A stretch of DNA of 64,000 bases from Cristatella mucedo (lineage: Eukaryota; Bryozoa; Phylactolaemata; Cristatellidae). The notes below the pieces were generated by a model, which did no database searches, was not told the origin of the DNA, and saw only the letters and a list, made by a program, of their open reading frames with translations. This document shows, piece after piece, positions 1 through 9,495 of the stretch. Made by a program: the position numbers and the translations under genes. The stretch lies in the NCBI GenBank assembly GCA_009760855.2, contig WPIO01000030.1, forward strand, positions 2,681,001-2,745,000, in the 5' to 3' direction. Every line of letters begins with the position of its first letter. Position 1 is the first letter of the stretch.

Positions 1-231
1 CCACTCTTAACATCAGGTGCCTGGTGAGTATTCACATCATGGTGCATAGTAGAGCCTCTGCCAAAGCCCGGTGCTGTTAGAGCAGCCAGTTATGCAAGGT
101 TTCGTGCATAAGTAGCTTAATGGTTTAAAACAATGAAAGCCGTTAGTGGGATTATTTAGCCTTGAAATTTCATGCTTTATGATTGCTTAGCAATTAAAGC
201 ACATTTCCTTATATGTGTGACTCACTTGTAG
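1..231 (+). other. Intron sequence upstream of the RIF1-like exon
   Basis: No exon is recognised here. The stretch ends in a good 3' splice site (TGACTCACTTGTAG at 218-231) that feeds the RIF1-like exon starting at 232. It therefore reads as the 3' part of a + strand intron whose upstream exons lie outside the window. Confidence 0.6.
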
Positions 232-461
232 GTCGGTTGGACTGTCTACATTCTTGAAATCACGCTTCATCTTCACAATTGGCAATGTGGCATCTTTGTC
301 TGAATATGATATACATAATTTGCCCATCCGAGTACCAAAACTTGCTACGGTGAAGAAAGCACTGCAGAGCATACTGCAGCAGAAAACATCTGCAATATCT
401 GAGAAGCCAGACACGGATGGCAGCTCTACTACCCCTGTAACGTCTACTGACAATGGCACCG
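232..461 (+). CDS. RIF1: RIF1 homologue, exon with C-terminal helix-hairpin-helix (alphaCTD-like) domain
   Basis: RIF1 is a nuclear protein that controls replication timing and double-strand-break repair; its C-terminal domain binds DNA and resembles the RNA polymerase alpha-subunit CTD. This exon follows the acceptor CTTGTAG and encodes residues in the order TIGNVASLSEYDI, then LPIRVPKLATVKKAL. That matches the vertebrate RIF1 pattern TIGDL...LPIRSPK...VKKAL as I remember it. The exon takes one base to complete a codon, is open for 76 codons and ends at the donor ACCG|GTAAAC in phase 1, which fits the exon at 3391. If the donor is not used, the frame runs on to a TAA at 536-538 and gives a short alternative C terminus. 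The identity is family knowledge applied to a visible motif; the donor is inferred. Confidence 0.82.
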
Positions 462-989
462 GTAAACCAAGCCCTTCTAACTGTAGACTTGCCTTCCGTG
501 ATGTGAAGCCTGTGCAGTACTTAGCGATCATCAAGTAATGTTGTGCTCATACATCTGCAGCTTCATAGTTCTGGTTGCAGCTCGATTAGGCAGTGCTTTT
601 CATAGCAGTTATGTGGCGTAAATGAGCCTGCATTGTGGATTGTAGCCTTTCTGTTGGCAATGAGAGTGTTAGAACAACCTCCCCCATTCCAGCTCCTCTG
701 ATACCGTCCTGTGCACATGCATTTTTATCGGCCTTAGTTGCCTTATGGTAAATTAATTCATGGCTAGTTGAGTACTAGATTCTATCACATTCAGGAAGGC
801 TTACTTTGTGGTCTAGCTTGTGTCTAGTGCACAAGGTGGGTGACTGTAAGGGAGTGGTGCTGTCACAAGCTTCTGTAGTGGTCCTGATTCATGCTTTGAA
901 GCGTGTCAAGCTACATCAAGTTTCGTTTGATGTAGGCCCATAGATCGGTAGATGTTTGAAATGCTCTTGCAACAAAATAACTGCTTTGG

Positions 990-1737
990 TAAATAATAAT
1001 AATACATTTGATAAAGCACCCTCAGAGAACTTAATCACTTTCTAATAATAATAATAATTATTATACACTTGATAAAGCACCCCCAGAGAATTCAATATCT
1101 TTCTAGCCACTTTACATTTGCTGCAAAGGAAACACGATCGAACGGTGAGTGGTATTATGCTTGATAAACAACGTGAATAACATGGTTAGGGCTGTCATGC
1201 ACAGTATTAGCATGCAAGCGTGGTTAGTGGCGTAAGCACACAAAGGACGAATAACAGGGACCCACTAAATGCTGTCCTAAATAGGTGTATTATTAAGCTC
1301 TTTTTAAATGTGGTCAAGTCAGGGGATGCTGTAACGCAAGTCGGGAGTGAGTTCCAGGCTTTGGGAGCATACGAAGTGAATGCACGGTCTCCAAAGGATG
1401 TGAGATTTGTACGAGGCATTGTCAAACAGTTAAGATTCGAAAAAGCAGGTTTGTGGGGTAGCAAATCTGATGGATAGTCTGGAGCCAAAGAATGAATGGA
1501 CCTAAAAGTGAGCGATACAACCTTGAAGTCGATGCATTGCTTGACTGGAAGCCAGTGTAGGTCGACAAGAAGTGATGTGATGTGGCAACTGCAACGCTCA
1601 CGACAGACAAGCCTAGCTGCAGAGTTTTGCACCAGCTGTAATGCCTGATTGCACCAGTGGTAGACCAGCTAGCAGTGAGTTACAGAAGTCAAGACAGGAT
1701 GTCACAGATGTATGGAGCAACTTGGATGTGGTATCCC
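990..1737 (-). mobile_element. LINE 3' end nested in another LINE 3' end
   Basis: Two reversed LINE tails follow one another (ACATTTGATAAAGCACCCTC near 1004 and ACACTTGATAAAGCACCCCC near 1065), each with its own ATT-type tail. The rest encodes the RT C terminus on the - strand (QNSAARLVCRERCSCHITSL, FGDRAFTSYAPKAWNSL). Confidence 0.88.
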
Positions 1738-2016
1738 TGCCCATTACATTTTCAAAGGAAGCACGATCGAATGGTTAGTAGTAGCATGCTCAATAAACAA
1801 CAACAATAACGAGTTTAGGGGTGACATTCACAGGGTCGGCATGCAAATATGGTTAGTGGCAGCATGCACAGTGTCGGCATGCATAAGCACATAAGGGACG
1901 AATCATAGCGTCCCACTAAATGCTGTGATAAACAGGTGTTTTTAGCTTATTTTAAATGTGGTCAAGTCAGAAGATGTCATGACGAAGTCGGGGAGTGAGT
2001 TCCAGGCTTCGGTTAG
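1738..2016 (-). mobile_element. Second LINE 3' UTR fragment
   Basis: Repeats the order CAAAGGAAGCACGATCGAATGG, GGGTCGGCATGCA and GTGGTCAAGTCAG..GATGTC seen in the copy before it. Confidence 0.8.
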
Positions 2017-2135
2017 AACGCTACAGCCGGCCCATGCATTCGTGACATACCAAATTCACTACTTGTAGGCCTTTCTGCCTGTGCAACGTGATGTTTGTAG
2101 TATGTGCTCAACAAGGTGTTAGACTTATTTATCAT

Positions 2136-2402
2136 AAACGTAGCAAATACCGCACTGCATTATGGCTCACAAATGTGCACTGGCTACTTATCAGCAGCGT
2201 ATCGACTTCAAGATTCTGCCACCCGCCTTTATTTAGGTCCCTTTATTCTCTCACTTCGACCTACCTATGCGAATTAGTTTCACAGCAGCTCTATAATCAT
2301 GCCACCGCTAGTCAGTTACTTGTGTCGACTTCAAATTACTTGGAGACCGTGCCTTGAGTAACCTGCTTTGCGTGCGGCTGTGCATTACGTGATTAAGGGA
2401 AG
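2136..2402 (+). mobile_element. LINE RT C-terminal fragment
   Basis: CACTGGCTACTTATCAGCAGCGTATCGACTTC equals the LHWLPVKQRIDF region, and TACTTGGAGACCGTGCC equals the FGDRAF region. Confidence 0.7.
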
Positions 2403-2689
2403 AGCCACATACTTTTTTATTACACTATATTGAATTTTTCTTACCTGCTTTGCTTACCTGGGCATGAACTATTGCATATTATCAACCGAAGGTCTCCTTG
2501 TGTGCTATTGCATGCTTGTCTAAGCGGGATACTTACACTTGTCTTAGCCTGATCCTTATGTGCTTTTTGCATGCTTGCCTAACCAGGATACATTGTTTGT
2601 AATAGACTGGTTATTGCTTCCCTTGCAGCAAGTTATAAAGCATCTACAGAGAGTAAGATCTCTTAGTACTCTCTGCAAAAGATCGTCGT

Positions 2690-2850
2690 TTTTAGCAGGC
2701 ATTCCAGGAATTACTACCGTTAAGGCTCACCGTGGTTTGGCTCCTTCATACTTAGCTGAAGTGCTGCACCAGTTTCACCCTCGGTATGTCCTCAGGCCTT
2801 CCATGGATAATGAATTAGCTGTTCGACTCCTTCGGTTAAGGTCTTAGCCA
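2690..2850 (+). mobile_element. Fragment of a different LINE RT C terminus
   Basis: Encodes KAHRGLAPSYLAEVLHQF, then RYVLRPSMDNELAVRLLRL, which follows the RT C-terminal pattern (LAPSYLSELL...LRSS...L.VPR). It differs from the main LINE family here. Confidence 0.6.
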
Positions 2851-2924
2851 CAGACTATTTTGCTCTGCAGGTCCCAGACTAGAACTCAGGCAGCGACATA
2901 TTCTCTCCCACAGCCGACCGTGGT

Positions 2925-3110
2925 TACTCACTAATTCAACTGCTCTGCTGACTTAGCTTCGCTTCTTACTTTCCCTTTGTTGCTTGAGATGAAGTCTGTT
3001 GGCTGCATCTTCACCGGAAGCTGCTTAGGTTTTGAGTGTGCTGTACAAAACTCTCCAGCCTAGCTACTTGTTAGTCCTTGTGGAGTTACAGAGACATTAC
3101 TCTAACTTCC
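2925..3110 (+). repeat. Dispersed repeat, copy 1 (with 21275-21470)
   Basis: TTCAACTGCTCTGCTGACT, TGCTTGAGATGAAGTCTGTTGGCT and CTTGTGGAGTTACAGAGACA recur in the same order at 21275-21470. It directly follows the LINE fragment at 2690-2850, so it may be that element's 3' region. Confidence 0.5.
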
Positions 3111-3189
3111 CACATGAAATGACGTCTTTGCCCTGCCAGCTGTCTCGGTGGCCAGCCAATTCGTGTGCTAGAACTTTCAGCATTTAGCT

Positions 3190-3375
3190 GGTTGTAAGTT
3201 GTTGGGTTTTTCCCCTGGTACAAGGCTCTTGCACTTTTCCATCCAGGTCGTAGGTTCGAGTCCTGAAGCAGGCAATACTTTATTGCACACTGCAAGCAGT
3301 GGGTATAAGTGCTAACGTTGTTCTACCGCTATATAAATCAGGCTGTTTTATCAGCCAATACTTTACATATGCATG
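3190..3375 (+). mobile_element. tRNA-derived SINE, family B
   Basis: B box GTCGTAGGTTCGAGTCCTGA, GCAATACTTTATTGC, GCAAGCAGTGGG, and the tail CCGCTATATAAATCAGGCTG, TTTTATCAGCCAATACTTT. It ends just before the acceptor of the last RIF1 exon. Confidence 0.75.
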
Positions 3376-3390
3376 GTGCTCGTGCTGCAG

Positions 3391-4430
3391 GTGGCTCAAG
3401 TGATGCTCCGCTGGACGGTGATCGCGCTGGACAAGCGCCTGCCACGCCCGCTGGCTCGGCATTAGGTCACTGCCTGTATAGGGATGCGCCCGATTTGGCT
3501 GGGCCGATGGACACCGAAGCTGCGATCAGTGCACCACTCACACTAGGGATTTCTGAGCCGGCGGGCACCATCACTTCGCAGAATGAAGTTACTGACACGA
3601 TTGTTTCCCTGCTGGTTGAGCCTGCCACGGTCGCTGTGCTTGGAGAAATATGTCCAGACTCATATTCAACTGAAATTAAAGCTTCCATCTGCCAGTCGGT
3701 GACTGAGGAATTCGAAGTGCCTTTATCATTGACTGAGGTCACCACCATCAACCAAGTTGCACAAGAAGCCATCTCGCTTGCTGAGCAAACCTCAGTTACC
3801 ACTGAAGAAGAAGAAATGGATGCATGCTCTGGAATTAAGCTGGACACTGCTACCGTCTCCAGCCAAGTAGCAGCAGCCCAGGAGCTGACCAAAGTAGAAG
3901 CAGTGAACGAGATGGCTGTCTGCAGTACTTGCACCACACCGGTCAACTGCAATGCAGCCACTGCAGCTGATATCTCGCAAGCCACCCGGGCCGTATTGCC
4001 AGCTGTCGGTGCCCTTCTGTTGCCCGAAGCTGCCATTCAGCAGCCGCAGCAAGAAATCCTCGGCCCGAGCAGCGTCCTGCCATCTCACGATGTGACTTGT
4101 GTGACTTCTGCGGTAGCCAATAGGGCTAATGCTGCAGCAGGCAGTTCGAGTGCTGACATTGCGTGTGATTATATGGGCTCTGCCGTTATGCATGAGGATC
4201 GACAGAAAGAGCAGGTTGTGGATGGCCTGGGTGCTGCTTCTGAAGCCGTCGCGTGCCTTGAGGAGCAGCCAAGGTCACTGATGAGTGGACTGCTAAGCTT
4301 GCAGAGTTCACGTGCTGCTGAGATAGGGCGACTGCCAACTTCTGACTTATTTGGGGCCCACCAATTGCTAAGCGAGATGATGGCTGCTGTGATGAATGAG
4401 TTGAAGAGTCGGTGTGAGGCTTTATCGTAG
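3391..4430 (+). CDS. RIF1: RIF1 homologue, terminal coding exon
   Basis: This 1040-bp exon follows the acceptor CGTGCTGCAG, just after a SINE. It enters in phase 1, matching the donor at 461, and encodes 345 residues to a TAG at 4428-4430. Most of it is low-complexity Ala/Ser/Thr/Glu-rich sequence with no recognisable domain. The last part, LFGAHQLLSEMMAAVMNEL followed by KSRC, resembles the end of vertebrate RIF1 (LFEMHEKL...VIKNLQSRW from memory), a predicted amphipathic helix. Finding the helix-hairpin-helix in the previous exon and this terminal helix in the right order makes RIF1 the best reading. The linker between them is about 300 residues against roughly 120 in human, so this homologue has an expanded acidic tail. 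The PP1-docking motifs and HEAT repeats would be upstream, outside the window. Confidence 0.82.
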
Positions 4431-5394
4431 AAGCTGGTGCTTAGCACCTTTGCTTACCTCGGTGCAGCCCCATTGCTAGGGCTGCACCGACGAATCTAGC
4501 TTCAGTACAAAGCTTTTGTCATCCACCATATTTTCGACACCTTGTGCTGTTTCCCTGAGTTGCCGATTTGCCGTTGTCTGTCGTGGTAGGCTTGATGCTT
4601 ATGTGGCGGTATTCAAATGAGACAACGTGCTGCTATTAATGATGTTGCACGGGTGGTGGCTTTGCTGCTCGTGCAGTAGCAGCTCCTTAACTTAAGTATG
4701 ACCAGTGCTTCCTTGAAAGCACCAGTGAACAGCTGCATGCAAGGAGACAGCAACCGTAAAAATGTTGTATTGCACGTGAGTTGGCTTTATGCACCAATCA
4801 AAGAATGGCAAGCATTAAAAATGCAGCTGCTGGCTCTGAGTATGCATAGACAATTCGAGTGTGTAGCACTCTCGGGTACTACGGTGACAGGAGTTGGACG
4901 TTATATGGTAATTAAATCGACTGGACTCTCTTGTAAGAGTAGAGCATTTATAAAAGCTGTTTCACCATCTCCGCATACCGGTGACTACCTGCATTGTCTT
5001 CTCAGAGTGCCACCAGCTTTAAACAGTTGGCAGGCATGGTATAACTGGGTATGGATGAGCACACGGGCAACTTAATGCTGCTATTGCAATGGTACCTATA
5101 ACTTAAGGTAAATTGGAGTTATACTTTTACCTGTTTCAAACGCCAGTTGCCTGTATGACCTTTGGTGATCTTACACCAAGCTCCGTTAATCATTGCCTGG
5201 GAAGTCTAGCAAACCCAGGGAACGATCATTGGAAGGGAGGCAGGTCCTCGCTGCACTGGGAAAGCTCCTGAGCTAAATCTATGGTGATGCTATCCAATAA
5301 TTGATGTGTGATGGCCTTGCAGAAGCCCGTGCGATGATGTGCTGAGACGGTGCTCGCAGAGATCTACCAGAGGGCTGCAGTCTCGTGCAGCTTC
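4431..5394. other. Convergent 3' UTR interval between RIF1 and the ERG channel
   Basis: The interval lies between the RIF1 stop codon and the ERG stop codon on the opposite strand. On the + strand there are ATTAAA variant poly(A) signals at 4814-4819 and 4911-4916. I found no canonical AATAAA for the - strand transcript, only a TATAAA variant near 4947-4952. The 3' UTRs may therefore overlap. The ORF at 4698-5075 has no recognisable domain and I do not regard it as a gene. Confidence 0.5.
4460..4489 (+). promoter_or_regulatory. Perfect 11-bp stem-loop 30 nt after the RIF1 stop codon
   Basis: CGGTGCAGCCC (4460-4470) is the exact reverse complement of GGGCTGCACCG (4479-4489), with an 8-base loop. 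It lies in the presumed 3' UTR of the RIF1-like gene. The stem is GC-rich and should be stable in RNA. Its function is not known; it could be an RNA-binding-protein site or chance. Confidence 0.55.
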
Positions 5395-5527
5395 TCAGGG
5401 CCAAGCACTCGGCTCCACCGGTTGATCAGCAGTGAAACTTCGGCTCTGCTGGAGGTGGTTGCGTTGTACCATTTGAAGAATGAGCTTAATGTCGGTAGCC
5501 AACTTCTTTTCTAATCGATCAAGATGC
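5395..5527 (-). CDS. KCNH (ERG): ERG channel E16: C-terminal tetramerising coiled coil and stop
   Basis: The acceptor TTTCATTTCTAG precedes an exon whose first base completes the Arg codon left by E15. It then reads HLDRLEKKLATDIKLILQMV and continues to a TGA at 5395-5397. This aligns with the hERG C-terminal coiled coil ([22 protein letters not shown]), which supports tetramer assembly. The heptad pattern continues without a break from the end of E15 (ELLQQADEKLDGMAR), which confirms that splice. The protein ends 22 residues after the last coiled-coil segment, so it lacks the long distal tail of hERG1. The exon is only 133 bp, so no long open frame marks it. Confidence 0.88.
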
Positions 5528-6554
5528 CTAGAAATGAAAACAGAAGTGGGTGCACGTTAGGCATTGGCAGCACGGTGCCTGGTGTTCTCTAGCTCGTGCT
5601 TGTAGCTCATGGTAGCTTCTATTTAGCTTACTTATACTGCTGTATAATGCAGCTGTTTAGTGTATCTGGGAAGTAGTCGTCTTGTCTTGCATCCCTCACC
5701 AGCAGGGCTGTTGCACGAATTTGACATGAAATGTATATGCTAGGTGTGTCGACCGAATGGATATTTCAGCACGGAAGAAGTGCTGGCTATCTATCCCAAG
5801 CAAACTGAGCTAGCCCCTACAAGGAACTTTTTCGATTCAATCCCGCTGGGCTAGAAGAAGTGTCTCAGTTGAAAACACTTGGCAGTTACTACATGCTGGA
5901 CTGGGTTATATCGGTACAATAAGGTGGGCTGAGCAGTGGACAATGAAGCAGCCAGTTTACAAAAGCCTGTGAAGTCTTGGCAACAAGGTCCCTATAGTGT
6001 GGCATATTTTGCCCATGCCCGAATGCCAATCATGTGTTTTTGACTTGATCACTAAGTAGCTAGAAAAGTCAATTTGCCCACGCATGAGATAATGACTGAG
6101 CACAAACTATCAACTTTTACGCTATGGTCAAAGCCATAAGTTTGATATTCAATTTCATGTTGCGAATGCACTGTCTAGATACGACTGGCTACGAAGGCTG
6201 GTTGTGTTTTGTTAGTTCTGGGTGCCAATTCATTTTAACCCAGATTCTTAGCCGACAGCAACCGATGGAGATAGCCATTGTGCCCCCTGTCGGTATAGAC
6301 TTGACGCTTTTAGGTCAGCGTCGTGTTTTTTGTCAGTTCGCTACATCAACCCCCGTCCTCTGCAGCCAAGCTGCTGAGTCAATCACGGGTAGAGCAGGTC
6401 TGGCAGCAGTACTGGCCTTCTACCCAATAGGAGCGACGACGTGCTGACCTAATAGGCAGTAAAGGGGCCCGACTGAGTCTGAAAGTACGAACCACCGCGA
6501 CCAGCTGAAGCTGCGAGCGGCAGACGACGACGAGCGCTCCGAGGGCCCGCCTAC
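5528..6554 (-). other. ERG intron between E15 and E16
   Basis: Intron of about 1.0 kb with donor GCCAG|GTAGGC and acceptor TTTCATTTCTAG. I see no repeat family or RNA gene inside it. The + strand ORF at 6124-6447 has no recognisable features. Confidence 0.6.
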
Positions 6555-6784
6555 CTGGCCATGCCGTCGAGCTTCTCGTCAGCCTGCTGCAGCAGTTCTC
6601 TTCCCTCATCGTCCTGGCCGCAGAGTGGCCCTGCCGGCGTCGAGACGCACACCCACGCCTTGTCGCCGCCGCTGTTCTTTACGCCTCCGGTCGACTGGCA
6701 GTCCTGGTTGATCATTTCAGCGGCGGCTACGTCTGTGCCGGTGGCTCCCTCGCCGCCCGACAGCGCCTCACTGCCATGACTGGG
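6555..6784 (-). CDS. KCNH (ERG): ERG channel E15: Gly/Ser-rich tail leading into the coiled coil
   Basis: The exon lies in a GC-rich stretch. With the acceptor CCCGCCCCGTTTCAG it starts in phase 0 and encodes SHGSEALSGGEGATGTDV, a neutral-acidic segment and finally ELLQQADEKLDGMA, ending at the donor GCCAG|GTAGGC in phase 2. The final segment is the first half of the ERG coiled coil completed by E16. The 5' end is uncertain: the frame stays open upstream to about 6945 and reads as Pro/Ser-rich protein, with other AG sites (for example CATTCCAG and ATCAG) that could give a longer exon in phase 0 or phase 1. The 3' end is firm because it splices in frame into a recognised motif. Confidence 0.75.
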
Positions 6785-8916
6785 CTGAAACGGGGCGGGG
6801 TTGGCAGTAGGAGCGAGCTGGAATGCTGGTGGCGGTTCGCAGTGCCGACCAGCACTGGACCGCAGGGCTCTCGAAATGCTTGAGCGGAGACGGAGCGGCC
6901 ATGAATCTGATGAGCTGAAGTGCTGGTGCGACTGCCAACATTACGTGGGCTCACAACGTTCCGCCGAAGCCAACTATCGTGCTCCGTTGAATCGAAAGGC
7001 TGCCCAGAAAATCACTCTCGACTACTGCAAAATCATGGAGCGGGCCAACTGCATTTATCATTTGTATATTGCACGCTTTGAATAGTCACGAGAGAAGCCG
7101 AGGCTTTGGGACGTTAGCTGCCGATGGACGCCCAACAGAAACTCTCACCCTTCGAACAAGGGCAAAGCCGGAGTTTTTGTATAAAGGCGGTCTTCGGCGT
7201 TGACGTGGGTGGTACGGCTGCAGATATAGGCCTTAACTGCTCTTTTTAGCCGCTAAGTTAACTATTCAACCGCTTAGGGGAAGAGCTGGAAATGACTCGC
7301 TTAAGGCTTGGAAGCGTCCTTTTACACTCAGAAACGAAGTCTGTCGTCAATTTCAGAGTCTGAAGCTGGGCAGTGAGGGCGTCTATCTCGGCTAGCTTCC
7401 GATGGCCTGCTAAAACGCAATACTTTTCTAGCAACTATGAAAATACGATCAATTTCCTAAAACACGATCGAACCCCTCTTCGAACCGACACCGAACTGAC
7501 CTCACCCTATAAGTCCGCTGGGGTAGCAGCTATTACAGCATCGACTAAACAATTGAGCAGGCCTTCAGGAGAAGCAGCACGCTGCGAGCTGTAGGCACAC
7601 CTCCCGACGAGTTTCTAGCGTCGCTGGCGCTCGGAGGCTTTCGGGAGGGGGCTCAAAGATTTGCCAGCCAACCTACCTTTCTAAATCGACACAGTGGGTA
7701 GTTGAACAGCGACGAAGTTCGCTTACTAAGAACCGAGGCGAGTGGCTACGGGTGGGAATGGTGGAGATTGCTGCAGCAATTAGGAAGAGGCTTGGCCGCC
7801 TGTACTCGTTCGGCCGTGCCTTTTTAGCCAGACATGGGGCAAGCCTCTCAGCTTCCCCATCCGTACGCCCCTGAGAATCAGGCTACCCCACGGATTCGTC
7901 GCTTAGACGTAATGCAACTATGGGCAGTGGCAACTCGAAGCTCACTTGTTCCCATGAGAAATATGCCGCTGAGATTTTCGTCAAGGCACTTGACGAAAAT
8001 CTCAGTGGCATAATTCTCACGGGAACGACTGTTGCGAATGACTCGCCTGTCTCATTAACCTGACCGACTAATTCTTCGTACTCGGCTAACCCATTGAAAA
8101 ACGCTAGCCGGCTCTTGGGTGTAAGTATCTCTCGTTAAGTGCCCACCGTTCACAGTTTACTGAGCAGTGAGTTTTACTGCATGTAATTTCACCAATAACT
8201 CGTGGTTGGCGCTGTAAGCTGAGTCTCGCCTACTTTCACAGACTTTCGGTTCGATGATTGTATTATCGTCTAAGCTAAGTTGCTGAGCGGCACAGGGAAC
8301 AGAAGCTTGGCAGCTCTGCTGGATGAGGCACGACCACGGCGAAATGACAGCAAAAGATCTTTGGCTACGGTGGGGTTCAAATCATGAGAACAGTTCAGAC
8401 GAAAGCTTGGCCAAAGGTTGACAGTACCACTCAGATTAGATGATCAAGAACCTAGTGATGGTCGCAGTGGCATACCTAGGATATTTTGCTCCCAGTGACG
8501 AACCGAGAAACTGAAACAGATGCACGCTGCGAAATTTCTTTTTTTTGTATACTTGCGACACTTCCGCTCTGTGCATATCTAGCTTGAATCGTTGCCGCTG
8601 GTGTCGAAATAAACCTTTAACCTTTGTAAAGGCTACCAATTAGTCGCTGGAAGCTGCCATTGCTTCTGGGCGCAACGGCTTTAATAAAATTCGATATCGT
8701 GCCTAATATATATCGACCGCTGGAAGCTGACGCCAGATAGGGAGAAAGGAGCCTTTAACTTGGAAGCTGAAGTTTGTGTTAAACTCGTGAGAGCCGCATA
8801 CAGTGAAGCAGTCTGAGTATCGCTGTCCTGAGGAGAGATTCGTTGCTGTGCGGAGCTGCCTCTCGAAGCTTCGACGCGAAAGCGGCAAAAGGGTTTTGGT
8901 GTGCGTTGCTACCCAC
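6785..8916 (-). other. ERG intron between E14 and E15, with a long hairpin
   Basis: Intron of about 2.1 kb. Its notable content is the 79-bp near-perfect inverted repeat at 7948-8026, listed separately. I see no LINE or SINE in it. The + strand ORF at 6801-7085 overlaps the open frame upstream of E15 and is not supported as a gene. Confidence 0.5.
7948..8026. repeat. Near-perfect palindrome (38-bp arms, 3-base loop)
   Basis: The arms 7948-7985 and 7989-8026 match at 35 of 38 positions when one is reverse-complemented, around a 3-base centre GCA. Outer ends are GTTCCC and GGGAAC. It sits in an ERG intron and would fold into a long hairpin in either transcript. It may be a foldback or MITE-type element, or a source of small RNA. 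No target-site duplication is obvious at its edges. Confidence 0.8.
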
Positions 8917-9020
8917 CGCTGTGGACGACACGCTTGGAAGGAGTGCGATTTTCTCTTCGTCGCTTTCGTCGTGCCTTCTCGGCTGCTGCTGCTTCTGATG
9001 GCCAGCTGGCATTGATCCAC
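8917..9020 (-). CDS. KCNH (ERG): ERG channel E14: acidic tail segment
   Basis: A strong acceptor (TTTTTTTCGCTCGCAG) opens this exon in phase 1, matching the E13 donor. It encodes GSMPAGHQKQQQPRR, the acidic DESDEEKIALLPS, then SVSSTA. I place the donor at ACAGCG|GTGGGT because it ends in phase 0 and fits the E15 acceptor. The frame continues open beyond this (NPFAAFASKL...) to a TAA near 8780, with another possible donor at CACT|GTATGC. A longer exon, or an alternative C terminus, is therefore possible. ERG tails are poorly conserved, so assignment rests on splice phase and position rather than similarity. Confidence 0.55.
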
Positions 9021-9324
9021 CTGCGAGCGAAAAAAAGCGTGCCACTACATAAGCAGCTCGCAATGAATGCCTGCACGGACTGCTTTAATTACGGTCGCAC
9101 GGTCGTGCTCGAAGTTTAGCGGACTACGCAAGAATGCAAAGCCGAAAGACGAGCCCTAAAAATTAAGGCTATGACAGGTTCCATTTATTATTCCTGCCAA
9201 GAGTGGCCTTAGTTTAAGCAGGAGGCAGTGAAATGATACGTGATAAATCAGCCAGATCAGGACACAAAATTATCCGTGAAAAGAGAAATAGATCAGAAAA
9301 TTGGCTATGGGAAGAAATAATAAT

Positions 9325-9495
9325 AATATCAGCTGATTTAACAGCCTCGTTTGCATAGCTCCAGAAGAGCCTTAATGGCTTTCGCAACCTCTTCCAGTTG
9401 GCAATATGAGATCGCCTACTGAAGGATTCGAACCCACGACCTCGGTCGTGAAGAGCAAGGACTTGCCTCCTGGCCTATTATGGCCATGCCTTTGT
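9325..9495 (-). mobile_element. tRNA-derived SINE, family B
   Basis: Read on the - strand there is a tRNA-like B box (GTGGGTTCGAATCC), then a body ending in AGAGCC...TATG..GAGGCTGTTAAATCAGC. The same order recurs at 3190, 19180, 53200 and 60075 in this window, which defines a repeat family. The A-box part is diverged. Confidence 0.7.

Larger units (their letters stand above)
462..3390 (+). other. RIF1-like intron, filled with LINE and SINE fragments
   Basis: This 2.9-kb intron begins GTAAAC and ends GTGCTGCAG. From about 990 onward it is almost continuous retroelement debris: nested LINE 3' ends on the - strand, LINE fragments on the + strand, a dispersed repeat at 2925-3110 and a SINE at 3190-3375. 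Between 539 and 985 I see nothing recognisable. Confidence 0.6.

Noticed and set aside
3467-4193. - strand ORFs opposite the RIF1 exon
   Set aside because: They are shadows of the + strand frame, which has splice-phase and motif support.
6801-7085. + strand ORF of 94 residues
   Set aside because: No recognisable family. It overlaps the open Pro/Ser-rich frame upstream of ERG E15 on the other strand.
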